A DNA stretch of 52,631 nucleotides from Caecibacteroides pullorum (lineage in GTDB: Bacteria > Bacteroidota > Bacteroidia > Bacteroidales > Bacteroidaceae), in the NCBI RefSeq assembly GCF_019239235.1, contig NZ_JAAZTS010000023.1:1-52631 (forward strand). Reading direction: 5' to 3'. A program made the translations under genes and the position numbers. The notes below the pieces were generated by a model, which was given only the letters and a program-made list of their open reading frames with translations, was not told the DNA's origin and ran no database searches. Position 1 is the stretch's first letter. The number at the start of each line of letters is the position of its first letter. This document shows, piece by piece, positions 34,270-41,955 of the stretch.

Positions 34270-34971
34270 ATGAAATTGAAATGTGCCATTGTAGACGATG
34301 AACCCTTGGCTCTCGGCCTGCTAGAAAGCTATGTGGAAAAGACCCCTTTCCTCGAACTGACAGGGAAATATTCCAGTGCCGTACAAGCCATGAAAGAACT
34401 TCCTGAGAAACAAACCGACCTTCTCTTCCTTGACATCCAGATGCCCGAACTGAATGGACTCGAGTTTTCCAAAATGGTAGATTCGCGTACCCGTATCATC
34501 TTCACGACCGCCTTCGAACAGTATGCGCTGGATGGCTACAAGGTAAACGCACTGGACTATCTGCTCAAGCCTATCTCCTATACCGACTTTCTCCAGGCTG
34601 CCAACAAGGCCGTACGCTGGTTCGAACTCCTCAACCAACCCCACGACGAAATCACTTCCATCTTCGTCAAAAGCGACTATAAACTGGTACAGATCGAACT
34701 GGACAACATCCTTTACGTGGAGGGCCTCAAAGACTACGTCAAGATATACGAAGAAGGCAACCAACGCCCCATCCTGTCCCTCATGAGCATGAAGGCTATG
34801 GAAGAGCTGTTACCGGCCTCCCGTTTCATGTGCGTCCACCGTTCCTACATCGTACAAAAGAGCAAAATACGTATCATCGACCGAGGCCGCATCATCTTCG
34901 GTAAAACCAGTATTCCTGTCAGTGAAAGCTACAAGGCCGCTTTTCAGGAATACCTCGACCGCAGAAGTTGA
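34270..34971 (+). CDS. LytTR-family response regulator
   Basis: A 233-residue regulator. The receiver domain (1-120) has acidic pocket Asp9-Asp10 and phosphoacceptor Asp55 (LLFLDIQMP), with the usual Lys (LLKPISY). The LytTR DNA-binding domain (about 135-230) shows LVQIELDNILYVEGLKDYVKIY and RFMCVHRSYIVQKSKI. LytTR regulators bind direct repeats upstream of target promoters. It is the last gene of the exporter/two-component locus. Confidence 0.94.
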   Translation: MKLKCAIVDDEPLALGLLESYVEKTPFLELTGKYSSAVQAMKELPEKQTDLLFLDIQMPELNGLEFSKMVDSRTRIIFTTAFEQYALDGYKVNALDYLLKPISYTDFLQAANKAVRWFELLNQPHDEITSIFVKSDYKLVQIELDNILYVEGLKDYVKIYEEGNQRPILSLMSMKAMEELLPASRFMCVHRSYIVQKSKIRIIDRGRIIFGKTSIPVSESYKAAFQEYLDRRS

Positions 34972-35005
34972 AGTGCCCACACTATCAACTTTTTAGCTAT
35001 CCATA

Positions 35006-35036
35006 CTTGATATTCCGAAAATAAATCGTATATTTG
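35006..35036 (+). promoter_or_regulatory. Strong promoter of a short terminated transcript
   Basis: CTTG at 35006-35009, 19 bp, TATATTTG at 35029-35036, close to the consensus. The transcript would run into a terminator about 100 nt later. Confidence 0.65.
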
Positions 35037-35042
35037 CGGACA

Positions 35043-35143
35043 AATAGAACAATGGAGTTGTGAAACTCTTCAATAGAATAGTTTAGTTAAGTCTAGTTTA
35101 GTTTTTGTTAGGCACTTCCACGTCAGGAAGTGCCTATTTTTTA
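35043..35143 (+). ncRNA. Candidate small RNA of about 100 nt
   Basis: It lies between the promoter at 35006-35036 and a canonical terminator (AGGCACTTCC/GGAAGTGCCT at about 35109-35134, then ATTTTTTATT). The body is AT-rich with repeats of TAGTTTAGTT. It could encode only MEL. It may be a stand-alone RNA or an attenuated leader of the lipoprotein gene that starts about 200 bp downstream. Confidence 0.45.
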
Positions 35144-35292
35144 TTATTAATAATCAAGCGATTACGCTGAAAACAGTCCTAGCTACCCGAGCAGACCGGT
35201 TACCAATCAACTTTGTTCCCCTATTCTGAAGCAAAATCGAACTTACCGATAAGATTTATCAATAGTATTGTGAGATTATATACAAAATATCG

Positions 35293-35300
35293 TATTTTTG
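35293..35300 (+). promoter_or_regulatory. -7 element of the endonuclease/phosphatase-family gene
   Basis: TATTTTTG, with TTG at 35268-35270 (22 bp). It gives a leader of about 45 nt and excludes start codons upstream of 35307. Confidence 0.55.
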
Positions 35301-35350
35301 TTTGGATATACAACAAACTATCAAAAACAGAACAAAAAACTAAAAACGCT

Positions 35351-36217
35351 ATGATCAAAAAGATTGGATTATTATTACTGGGAGTAAGTTGTTTCCTGTC
35401 TGCATGCACAAACAAGAAGGAAACATTAAACCTTAAATGGGCAACCATGAACATCAGACTGGATAATCCAGCCGACAGTATGGACAACTGGAAATACAGA
35501 AAAGACACTGTGGCCCAATTTATCAAAGAACAGGGACTTGACATTGTAGGTATGCAGGAGGTACTTCATAACCAGCTGACAGACCTCAAAGAAAGACTTC
35601 CTGAATACACAGAGGTGGGAGTGGGACGCGAGGACGGAGCCACCAAAGGTGAATATACTCCGATATTCTTCAAAAAAGACAAATTTGAAGTACTCGACAG
35701 CAATACCTTCTGGTTGTCCCAATACCCGGACAGCGCAGGATTCATCGGATGGGACGGTGCATGTCCACGTATCGCCACATGGGTAAAACTTAAATACAAG
35801 AAAACGGGAAAAGTATTCATGGCGATAAACACACACTTCGACCATGTAGGAGGAGAAGCGAGAAACAAAGGTGCTCTGCTTATCATCGATCGAATCAAAG
35901 AACTGGCTGGAAATGAACCTGCAGTACTGACTGGAGATTTTAATGTCAACAACAAGTCGGACGCATACAATACCCTTACTAAAAATACATTTGTACTTAA
36001 AGACGCATTCCAAATAGCAGACAAGAAATCTGGTGTAGACTATACATACCATAGCTTTGGAAGAAGAGAAAAAAGCCAACGTGAAATGATCGATTTCATA
36101 TTCGTTACTCCACAAATCAAAGTGAACAGCGTGCTTATTCCTGAAGAACCGACCAGAGGTACCGGAGTTACGTTCCTGTCGGATCACAATCCGCAGATTG
36201 CTGAAATTGAATTATAA
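35351..36217 (+). CDS. Endonuclease/exonuclease/phosphatase-family lipoprotein
   Basis: A 288-residue lipoprotein: signal peptide MIKKIGLLLLGVSCFLSAC with the lipid-bearing Cys at about 19. The metal-dependent EEP fold follows, with MNIRLDN, GMQEVLHNQ (catalytic Glu), NTHFDHVGGEARNKGA, TGDFNVNNKSDAYN and the C-terminal SDHNPQIAEIEL. Such secreted members in Bacteroides may act on sugar phosphates, phospholipids or nucleic acids; the substrate is unknown. I chose the ATG at 35351 because it starts the signal peptide. Confidence 0.88.
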   Translation: MIKKIGLLLLGVSCFLSACTNKKETLNLKWATMNIRLDNPADSMDNWKYRKDTVAQFIKEQGLDIVGMQEVLHNQLTDLKERLPEYTEVGVGREDGATKGEYTPIFFKKDKFEVLDSNTFWLSQYPDSAGFIGWDGACPRIATWVKLKYKKTGKVFMAINTHFDHVGGEARNKGALLIIDRIKELAGNEPAVLTGDFNVNNKSDAYNTLTKNTFVLKDAFQIADKKSGVDYTYHSFGRREKSQREMIDFIFVTPQIKVNSVLIPEEPTRGTGVTFLSDHNPQIAEIEL

Positions 36218-36249
36218 TCCGAAAAAAGCGGATTGAATACATCCTTTAA

Positions 36250-36312
36250 AATATACCCTCCTTATCAAACCTGTCTTGAACATTTGATAAGGAGGGTATT
36301 TCTTTTTTTGCT
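36250..36312 (+). terminator. Strong terminator after the lipoprotein gene
   Basis: A stem of about 17 bp (ATACCCTCCTTATCAAA with TTTGATAAGGAGGGTAT) ends in TTCTTTTTTT. Confidence 0.88.
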
Positions 36313-36326
36313 CCCTAAAATAGAGC

Positions 36327-36416
36327 AAAAAAAAACGGAGCTTTTCACAAAGTCCCGTTTTCAGTTTTCAATAGGTATTAGTTTTTTTTTAAGGTAAAAA
36401 GATTGTTTTCAGGATA
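36327..36416 (-). ncRNA. Candidate small RNA A, minus strand, about 90 nt
   Basis: Promoter TTTG (36455-36452), 21 bp, TATATTTG (36430-36423). The transcript would end at a terminator hairpin built from AACGG/CCGTT with nine U residues (complement of 36327-36335). It has no start codon with a useful frame. Confidence 0.55.
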
Positions 36417-36439
36417 ACGGTGCAAATATAGGCCCTTTT

Positions 36440-36598
36440 CGTTTGACAAGCCAAATAAAAAAGTATGTCCTATAACATGTTTTCTTAATTTTTTTTGCCT
36501 TTATTAGGATTTGTAAATTACCGTCGGCAACCAGAGAAATAAATGGGCAACACTCCCCTTCAGAAAGGTTCCAAACGGGATTTATGCCCGGTTTTTCA
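36440..36598 (-). ncRNA. Candidate structured RNA B, minus strand
   Basis: Promoter TTTG (36635-36632), 20 bp, TATATTTG (36611-36604). The RNA can fold GGGCA/UGCCC around an inner CCUUUCUGAAGGGG hairpin. The overlapping frame has only a TTG start, which lies inside the promoter, so it is not coding. The 3' end is unclear; it may read on into RNA A. It could be a 6S-like RNA, but I cannot confirm that. Confidence 0.45.
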
Positions 36599-36702
36599 GC
36601 TCTCAAATATAGTTTTCTTTTTCGGATTAGCCAAAATTCCAGGGAACTTATTCCTGTTTTATAATCTATATATGGCCATCCCTCCCAATTAAAGATGGGG
36701 AT

Positions 36703-36786
36703 TCCAAAGTAGGCAATGGCGATGCTAAAGTGGATAGTTACGACGCTAAAGTGGGTAGTTACGGAGCTAAAGTAGGTAGTTATAGC
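36703..36786. repeat. Tandem 21-bp imperfect repeats (GCTAAAG family)
   Basis: Three units at 36724-36744, 36745-36765 and 36766-36786 of the form GCTAAAGTGGGTAGTTACGGA, preceded by a diverged fourth (CCAAAGTAGGCAATGGC). It shares ACGGAGCTAAAG with the palindrome at 5147-5200. Confidence 0.75.
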
Positions 36787-36846
36787 CTACAGAAACAGAC
36801 ATAAAAAAAACGAGTCAGTTCTCACGAACTACTCGCCTCGGCGTAA

Positions 36847-36875
36847 GAAAAGCCCTAAGGCTTTTCTTTTGTTTT
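36847..36875. terminator. Hairpin with T-rich tail
   Basis: AGAAAAGCC pairs with GGCTTTTCT around CTAA, followed by TTTGTTTT on the plus strand. On the minus strand it may end candidate RNA C. Confidence 0.6.
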
Positions 36876-37024
36876 ACATCATCTTGTTATCCAAAAATCA
36901 ATCTTAAAAATTTTACATCAAAAAAAAATCTAATACGCTATGAAAACTCTAACTAAATAGCCTATGAAAAAAATTCTCTTTAGTACTTAACTAATTTACC
37001 TATGAAAACTGCGGTTTCACAACC
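36850..37024 (-). ncRNA. Candidate RNA C with three UUUCAUAG repeats, minus strand
   Basis: Promoter TTG (37060-37058), 19 bp, TACCTTTG (37038-37031). The transcript of about 175 nt contains the complement of CTATGAAA three times (37000-37007, 36962-36969, 36938-36945), each within a longer similar context (ACTAAnTAnC before it on the plus strand). On the plus strand these give three mini-frames of 6, 8 and 29 codons, too short to accept. Confidence 0.45.
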
Positions 37025-37132
37025 ACGATGCAAAGGTATGAATTCTTCTGTAATCAGCAATACGGCAGGCTCAAAAACCGCCAATCTATAACATCTTTTT
37101 CAAGTTCAACAGGATTGTTTACAATATTCATC

Positions 37133-37178
37133 AAAAAACAAACCACCGAAGCGCTCGAGAGAGTGCTCCGATGGTTGT
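37133..37178 (-). terminator. Terminator of the kdgK-eda operon
   Basis: On the minus strand CCATCGGAGCACTC pairs with GAGCGCTTCGGTGG, followed by TTTGTTTTTTG. It lies about 110 bp after eda. Confidence 0.8.
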
Positions 37179-37285
37179 CCCCTTAAACACCTTTAAACAA
37201 AATGAATATCGCATTTTCCCTTTCGGCTTTGCAACAGATTTCCGAAACCCACTGCTAACCTACACGGGACTGATACGTCAAAAAA

Positions 37286-37954
37286 TTACTTTCTTGCTTC
37301 GGCAATGTAGCCCAAAGCTTCCTTGCACTTCTCAGTGACATAGGCCCAGTCCTCAGCAGCTACCTTGTCCTTCGGGAAGAGCTTGGATCCCATACCTACG
37401 CAGAATACGCCGGCCTTGATCCAAGAAGTCAGGTTTTCCTGAGTAGGCTCTACACCACCAGTCACCATCAGTTTGGACCAGGGCATCGGAGCCAGCAGAC
37501 CTTTCACGAGTTTCGGACCAAGTACATCGCCCGGGAATACTTTGCAGAGGTCGCAGCCTACTTCCTGTGCGAAACCTACTTCAGATACGCTACCGCAACC
37601 CGGAGTATAAGCTACCAGACGACGGTTACAGATCTTTGCTATTTCGGGGTTGAACAGCGGACCTACGATGAAATTGGCCCCCAGCTGAAGGTAAAGAGCT
37701 GCCGTAGCAGGATCTACGATGGAGCCTACACCCATAGCCATTTCAGGACATTCCTTGGCTGCGAACTTCACAACCTCGGCGAATACTTCGTGAGCGAAGT
37801 CGCCACGGTTTGTAAACTCGAAAGCGCGGACACCGCCGTCATAACATGCCTTTACCACTTTCTTTGCTACTTCTGCATCCTTGTGATAGAACACAGGTAC
37901 CATGCCGGTCGAACCAATCTTGTTCAATACGGCTATCTTATCGAATTTTGCCAT
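37286..37954 (-). CDS. eda: KDPG/KHG aldolase
   Basis: A 222-residue class I aldolase that splits 2-keto-3-deoxy-6-phosphogluconate to pyruvate and glyceraldehyde 3-phosphate. Family parts: [13 protein letters not shown] (catalytic Glu region), [25 protein letters not shown], and [17 protein letters not shown] with the Schiff-base lysine. It follows kdgK by 41 bp and gives the last step of hexuronate breakdown. Confidence 0.94.
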   Translation of the reverse strand: MAKFDKIAVLNKIGSTGMVPVFYHKDAEVAKKVVKACYDGGVRAFEFTNRGDFAHEVFAEVVKFAAKECPEMAMGVGSIVDPATAALYLQLGANFIVGPLFNPEIAKICNRRLVAYTPGCGSVSEVGFAQEVGCDLCKVFPGDVLGPKLVKGLLAPMPWSKLMVTGGVEPTQENLTSWIKAGVFCVGMGSKLFPKDKVAAEDWAYVTEKCKEALGYIAEARK

Positions 37955-37995
37955 GATCTTCTTGATTTAATTTACGATAAATGATTGATGAATGT

Positions 37996-39021
37996 TTATC
38001 TCTGTACACGTCCGCTGGCATCGCCACCTGCCAAAGCTTCTACTTCTTCTGCAGAAACAAGGTTGAAGTCGCCGTTGATAGTGTGCTTCAAAGCAGAAGC
38101 AGCTACAGCAAATTCGAGGGCAGCACCCTGATTGGGCTTCGTCAGCAAGCCGTGGATGATACCACCGGAGAAGGAGTCGCCACCACCAACACGGTCGACG
38201 ATCGGGTTGATGTCATAGCGCTTAGACTCATAGAATTCCTCACCGTTGTAAATCATAGCTTTCCAGCCGTTGTGTGTAGCCGAGAAGGATTCGCGCAGCG
38301 TAGAGATAACATACTTGAAACCGAATTCCTGGGCCATGGCCTTGAAGATGCCCTTGTAGCCTTCAGCGTCGGTTTTTCCACCCTCAACGTCAGCATCGGG
38401 TTTGAAGCCCAGACAGAGTTCGGCGTCTTCTTCGTTACCGATACATACGTCTACATACTTCATCAGCGGCTTCATGATAGACTGAGCTTTTTCCTTTGTC
38501 CAAAGTTTCTTGCGGAAGTTCAGGTCGACAGAAACAGTCACACCGTGACGCTTGGCAGCTTCGCAAGCCAGACGAGTCAACTCGGCAGCCTTGTCGGAAA
38601 TGGCCGGCGTGATGCCCGACCAGTGGAACCAGTCAGCACCTTCCATGATAGCATCGAAATCGAAATCGGAAGGATCAGCTTCGGCTATAGCAGAATGGGC
38701 ACGGTCGTAAATCACCTTGCTGGGGCGCATGGATGCACCAGTCTCCAGATAGTAGATACCTACACGGTCGCCGCCACGGGCAATGAAGTCTGTCTTCACA
38801 CCATACTTGCGCAGTGCGTTGACAGCCGACTGACCGATTTCATGCTTCGGCAATTTAGTTACGAAATAGGCATCGTGTCCATAGTTGGCGCAACTTACAG
38901 CCACGTTGGCTTCGCCACCACCGTATACAACATCAAAAGAGTCAGACTGTACAAAACGAGTATTGCCCGGAGTAGACAATCTCAACATGATCTCACCAAG
39001 GGTTACGACTTTCTTTCCCAT
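37996..39021 (-). CDS. kdgK: 2-keto-3-deoxygluconate kinase (PfkB family)
   Basis: A 341-residue PfkB-type sugar kinase that phosphorylates KDG to KDPG with ATP. It has MGKKVVTLGEIMLRLSTP, GGGEANVAVSCANYG (substrate loop) and the anion-hole/catalytic-base motif VGGGDSFSGGIIHGLL (residues about 279-294). The assignment as KDG kinase rests on cotranscription with eda and on the divergent uxaA locus. Confidence 0.9.
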   Translation of the reverse strand: MGKKVVTLGEIMLRLSTPGNTRFVQSDSFDVVYGGGEANVAVSCANYGHDAYFVTKLPKHEIGQSAVNALRKYGVKTDFIARGGDRVGIYYLETGASMRPSKVIYDRAHSAIAEADPSDFDFDAIMEGADWFHWSGITPAISDKAAELTRLACEAAKRHGVTVSVDLNFRKKLWTKEKAQSIMKPLMKYVDVCIGNEEDAELCLGFKPDADVEGGKTDAEGYKGIFKAMAQEFGFKYVISTLRESFSATHNGWKAMIYNGEEFYESKRYDINPIVDRVGGGDSFSGGIIHGLLTKPNQGAALEFAVAASALKHTINGDFNLVSAEEVEALAGGDASGRVQR

Positions 39022-39162
39022 AATCTTTCTATCTTTTAATAAGTAATGAATAATAGTTTTCTTTCAATTTATAACTTTCGCGTTACAAATACATATAATT
39101 GCTTGAAAATATGCGAGTAAGGTCTAAAACCGACCATATCTCACATCTTTCGTGTGCGGGCA

Positions 39163-39170
39163 CAAAGATA
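39163..39170 (-). promoter_or_regulatory. Possible -7 element for kdgK-eda
   Basis: Minus-strand TATCTTTG, with TTTG about 17 bp upstream. The leader would be about 135 nt. Confidence 0.4.
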
Positions 39171-39200
39171 CAACAATTTTTGGAATACAAAAAATTATTA

Positions 39201-39208
39201 TATATTTG
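39201..39208 (+). promoter_or_regulatory. -7 element for the LacI-type regulator gene
   Basis: TATATTTG, with TTTG at 39179-39182 (18 bp). The transcript start would lie just ahead of the palindrome at 39232-39247. Confidence 0.6.
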
Positions 39209-39231
39209 TGTCGAAAATATTAAGATTATTA

Positions 39232-39247
39232 TTGTGTACGTACACAA
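39232..39247. promoter_or_regulatory. LacI-type operator candidate
   Basis: TTGTGTACGTACACAA is a perfect 16-bp palindrome with the central CG typical of LacI-family operators. It lies about 17 bp after the expected transcript start of the regulator gene and between the divergent kdgK and uxaA units. Confidence 0.7.
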
Positions 39248-39303
39248 AGACGACAAACAAGGTCCGTCAGACAGGTATATCACGGTAAAAGGTAACTGAA
39301 CAG

Positions 39304-40359
39304 ATGAGCAGAATCAGAATCAAAGACATAGCACAGATGGCCGACGTTTCGGTGGGCACGGTAGACCGCGTCCTGCATGGCCGCAGCGGTGTATCCGAGT
39401 CCAGCCGCAAACGCGTGGAGGAAATACTGAAACAACTGGACTATCAGCCCAACATGTATGCCAGCGCACTGGCCACCAACAAAAACTACACTTACGCCTG
39501 CCTGCTGCCCCAACACGAAGCCAGTGAATACTGGACAGCTGTGGAGGCCGGCATCCGGGAAGCAACCGCCACTTACTCGGACTTCAACATCCAGGCACAC
39601 CTGTCCCACTACGATCCGTACGACTACCACTCCTTCGAGCAGGCGTCCCAACAAATCGTAGACATGCAGCCCGACGGGGTACTCTTTGCCCCCACTGTTC
39701 CCCAGTACACCCAACCGTTTACTGACGCACTGAACCACCTGAATATACCTTATATATATATAGACTCAAACATCAAGGAGCAGCCGGCCCTTTCTTTCTT
39801 CGGGCAGAACTCACACCAAAGCGGACACTTTGCCGCCCGCATGCTGATGCTTCTGGCCGGAAAAGACGCACAGGAAATTGCCATCTTCCGCAAGATAAAC
39901 GAAGGCATCGTAGGCTCCAACCAGCAGGAAAGACGCGAAATAGGTTTCCGGGAATACATGAAGCAGAACCACCCGGCCTGCCACATCTGGGAACTCAACC
40001 TTCACGCCAAACGCGACAGTGAAGACACGCAGATGCTGGACGACTTCTTTGCCGCACATCCTACGCTGAAAAACGGCATCACTTTCAACTCGAAGGCCTA
40101 CATCATCGGCGAATACCTGCAGAAAAAGCAGCTGACAGATTTCAATCTTGTAGGCTACGACCTGCTGCAACGCAACGTCGAATGCCTGAAGCAGGGAAGC
40201 ATCTTCTTCCTGATAGCCCAGCAACCCACTTTGCAAGGCTTCAACGGCATCAAGTACCTCTGTGACCACCTGATTCTGAAGAAAGAAGTACCACACGTCA
40301 ACTTCATGCCTATCGACCTGCTGACCAAGGAAAACATTGACTTCTACTACAACCGATAA
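39304..40359 (+). CDS. LacI-family transcriptional regulator of hexuronate genes
   Basis: A 351-residue repressor. The N-terminal helix-turn-helix and hinge are at 1-60 (IKDIAQMADVSVGTVDRVLHGRSGVSESSRKRV), followed by a periplasmic-binding-protein-like sensor domain with the pattern of type I sugar binding. It heads the uxaA operon and is divergent from kdgK-eda, so it probably senses KDG, galacturonate or a related acid. The palindrome in its own leader suggests autoregulation. Confidence 0.92.
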   Translation: MSRIRIKDIAQMADVSVGTVDRVLHGRSGVSESSRKRVEEILKQLDYQPNMYASALATNKNYTYACLLPQHEASEYWTAVEAGIREATATYSDFNIQAHLSHYDPYDYHSFEQASQQIVDMQPDGVLFAPTVPQYTQPFTDALNHLNIPYIYIDSNIKEQPALSFFGQNSHQSGHFAARMLMLLAGKDAQEIAIFRKINEGIVGSNQQERREIGFREYMKQNHPACHIWELNLHAKRDSEDTQMLDDFFAAHPTLKNGITFNSKAYIIGEYLQKKQLTDFNLVGYDLLQRNVECLKQGSIFFLIAQQPTLQGFNGIKYLCDHLILKKEVPHVNFMPIDLLTKENIDFYYNR

Positions 40360-40385
40360 CGAACTAACTAATTTAAAAAGGCATT

Positions 40386-41876
40386 ATGAATACAAAGTAC
40401 CTGAAAATCAATCCGGCCGACAACGTTGCGGTAGCCATCCTGCCTCTGAAGGCCGGCGAAACCATCACGGTGGACGGACAGGACATCACACTGAACGAAG
40501 ACATACCCGCCGGACATAAATTTGCATTGAAAGATCTGGCTGAAGGCGAAAACGTCATCAAATACGGATACCCCATCGGACATGCACGCGAAGCCCGGAA
40601 GCAGGGTGACTGGATGAACGAAAACAATATCAAGACCAACCTGGCCGGCCTGCTGGACTACACCTACAACCCTGTAGACGCCAGCCTGGACATTGCAGAC
40701 CGGAAACTGACTTTCAAAGGCTATCGCCGCAAAAACGGTGATGTAGGTGTCCGCAACGAGATATGGATCATCCCCACTGTGGGCTGCGTAAACGGCATTG
40801 CCAACCAGCTGGCTGAAAACCTGCGCAAAGAGACTGGCTGTAGCGGCGTGGATGCCATCATGGCCTACCCGCATAACTATGGTTGCTCCCAGCTGGGCGA
40901 CGACCACGAGAATACCAAGAAAATCCTGCGCGACATGGTACTTCACCCCAATGCGGGTGCCGTACTCGTAGTCAGCCTGGGATGCGAAAACAACCAGCCC
41001 GACGTATTCCGCGAGTTCCTGGGCGACTACGACCACGACCGCGTGAAGTTCATGGTTACCCAGAAAGTGGACGACGAATTCGAGGAAGGCATGAAGCTGC
41101 TGCGCGAACTCTACGCCAAGGCTTCGCAGGATGTACGCGAAGACGTGCCCCTGAGCGAACTGCGTGTCGGCCTGAAGTGCGGTGGTTCCGACGGCTTCTC
41201 GGGTATCACGGCCAATCCGTTGCTCGGCATGTTCTCCGACTTCCTCGTGGCACAGGGCGGTACAACCGTTCTGACCGAAGTACCCGAAATGTTCGGTGCG
41301 GAAACCATCCTGATGAACCGTTGCCGCAACCGCGAACTGTTCGACCAGACCGTGAAGCTCATCAACGACTTCAAGGAATATTTCCTGAGCCACGGCGAAC
41401 CCGTCGGCGAAAACCCCTCGCCGGGCAACAAGGCAGGCGGTATCTCCACCCTGGAAGACAAAGCCCTGGGCTGTACGCAGAAGTGCGGCAAGAGCTATGT
41501 CGAAGGCGTATTGTCTTACGGTGAACGCCTGAAAGTGAAGGGCCTCAACCTACTCTCTGCCCCAGGCAACGACCTCGTAGCCGCTACAGCTCTGGCTTCG
41601 TGTGGTTGCCACATGGTACTCTTCACCACCGGACGCGGAACCCCCTTCGGTACCTATGTGCCCACCATGAAGATCTCGACCAACTCCAACCTGGCCAATC
41701 ACAAGCCGGGCTGGATCGACTTCAATGCTGGTGTCATTCTGGAAGACGAACCGATGGAACAGACTTGCGAACGCTTCATCGACTACATCATCCGTGTGGC
41801 CAGTGGCGAACCGGTAAACAACGAGAAGAAAGGCTACAAAGAAATAGCCATCTTCAAGAATGGCGTAACGCTTTAA
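40386..41876 (+). CDS. uxaA: Altronate dehydratase
   Basis: A 496-residue iron-dependent hydratase that dehydrates D-altronate to 2-keto-3-deoxygluconate in galacturonate breakdown. It has an N-terminal SAF domain (residues about 1-80: LKINPADNVAVAILPLKAGETI) and the UxaA catalytic part with GYRRKNGDVGVRNEIWIIPTVGCVNG, YPHNYGCSQLGDDHENT, LKCGGSDGFSG and ALGCTQKCGKS (metal-binding cysteines). Its product feeds KdgK and Eda on the other strand. uxaB and uxaC are not in the window. Confidence 0.94.
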   Translation: MNTKYLKINPADNVAVAILPLKAGETITVDGQDITLNEDIPAGHKFALKDLAEGENVIKYGYPIGHAREARKQGDWMNENNIKTNLAGLLDYTYNPVDASLDIADRKLTFKGYRRKNGDVGVRNEIWIIPTVGCVNGIANQLAENLRKETGCSGVDAIMAYPHNYGCSQLGDDHENTKKILRDMVLHPNAGAVLVVSLGCENNQPDVFREFLGDYDHDRVKFMVTQKVDDEFEEGMKLLRELYAKASQDVREDVPLSELRVGLKCGGSDGFSGITANPLLGMFSDFLVAQGGTTVLTEVPEMFGAETILMNRCRNRELFDQTVKLINDFKEYFLSHGEPVGENPSPGNKAGGISTLEDKALGCTQKCGKSYVEGVLSYGERLKVKGLNLLSAPGNDLVAATALASCGCHMVLFTTGRGTPFGTYVPTMKISTNSNLANHKPGWIDFNAGVILEDEPMEQTCERFIDYIIRVASGEPVNNEKKGYKEIAIFKNGVTL

Positions 41877-41892
41877 AGGATCATAGACTGTG

Positions 41893-41936
41893 GATAATGG
41901 ATAATGAAACGTCGTTATCCATTATCCTTTTTTATC
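41893..41936 (+). terminator. Terminator between uxaA and the antiporter gene
   Basis: GGATAATGGATAA pairs with TTATCCATTATCC, followed by TTTTTT. Confidence 0.88.
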
Positions 41937-41955
41937 AATAACCCTTTCCTTACTT

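Larger units (their letters stand above)
36313..37132. other. 1-kb intergenic stretch with RNA signals, no protein gene
   Basis: No credible protein gene. The minus strand carries three consensus promoters and at least one terminator (entries below), and there is a tandem 21-bp repeat array at 36703-36786. Small ORFs on both strands either start inside promoters or are only a few codons long. Confidence 0.6.

Noticed and set aside
36409..36606. 65-codon minus-strand frame in the RNA-rich gap
   Set aside because: The only start is a TTG inside the -7 element of the promoter, so the frame cannot be translated from that transcript. It is treated as non-coding RNA.
36703..36786. Possible CRISPR array
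   Set aside because: Units of 21 bp directly abut with no unique spacers, and there are no cas genes. It is a tandem repeat.
37981..39039. 352-codon open frame opposite kdgK
   Set aside because: A shadow of the PfkB-family kinase gene, with no family pattern in the translation.
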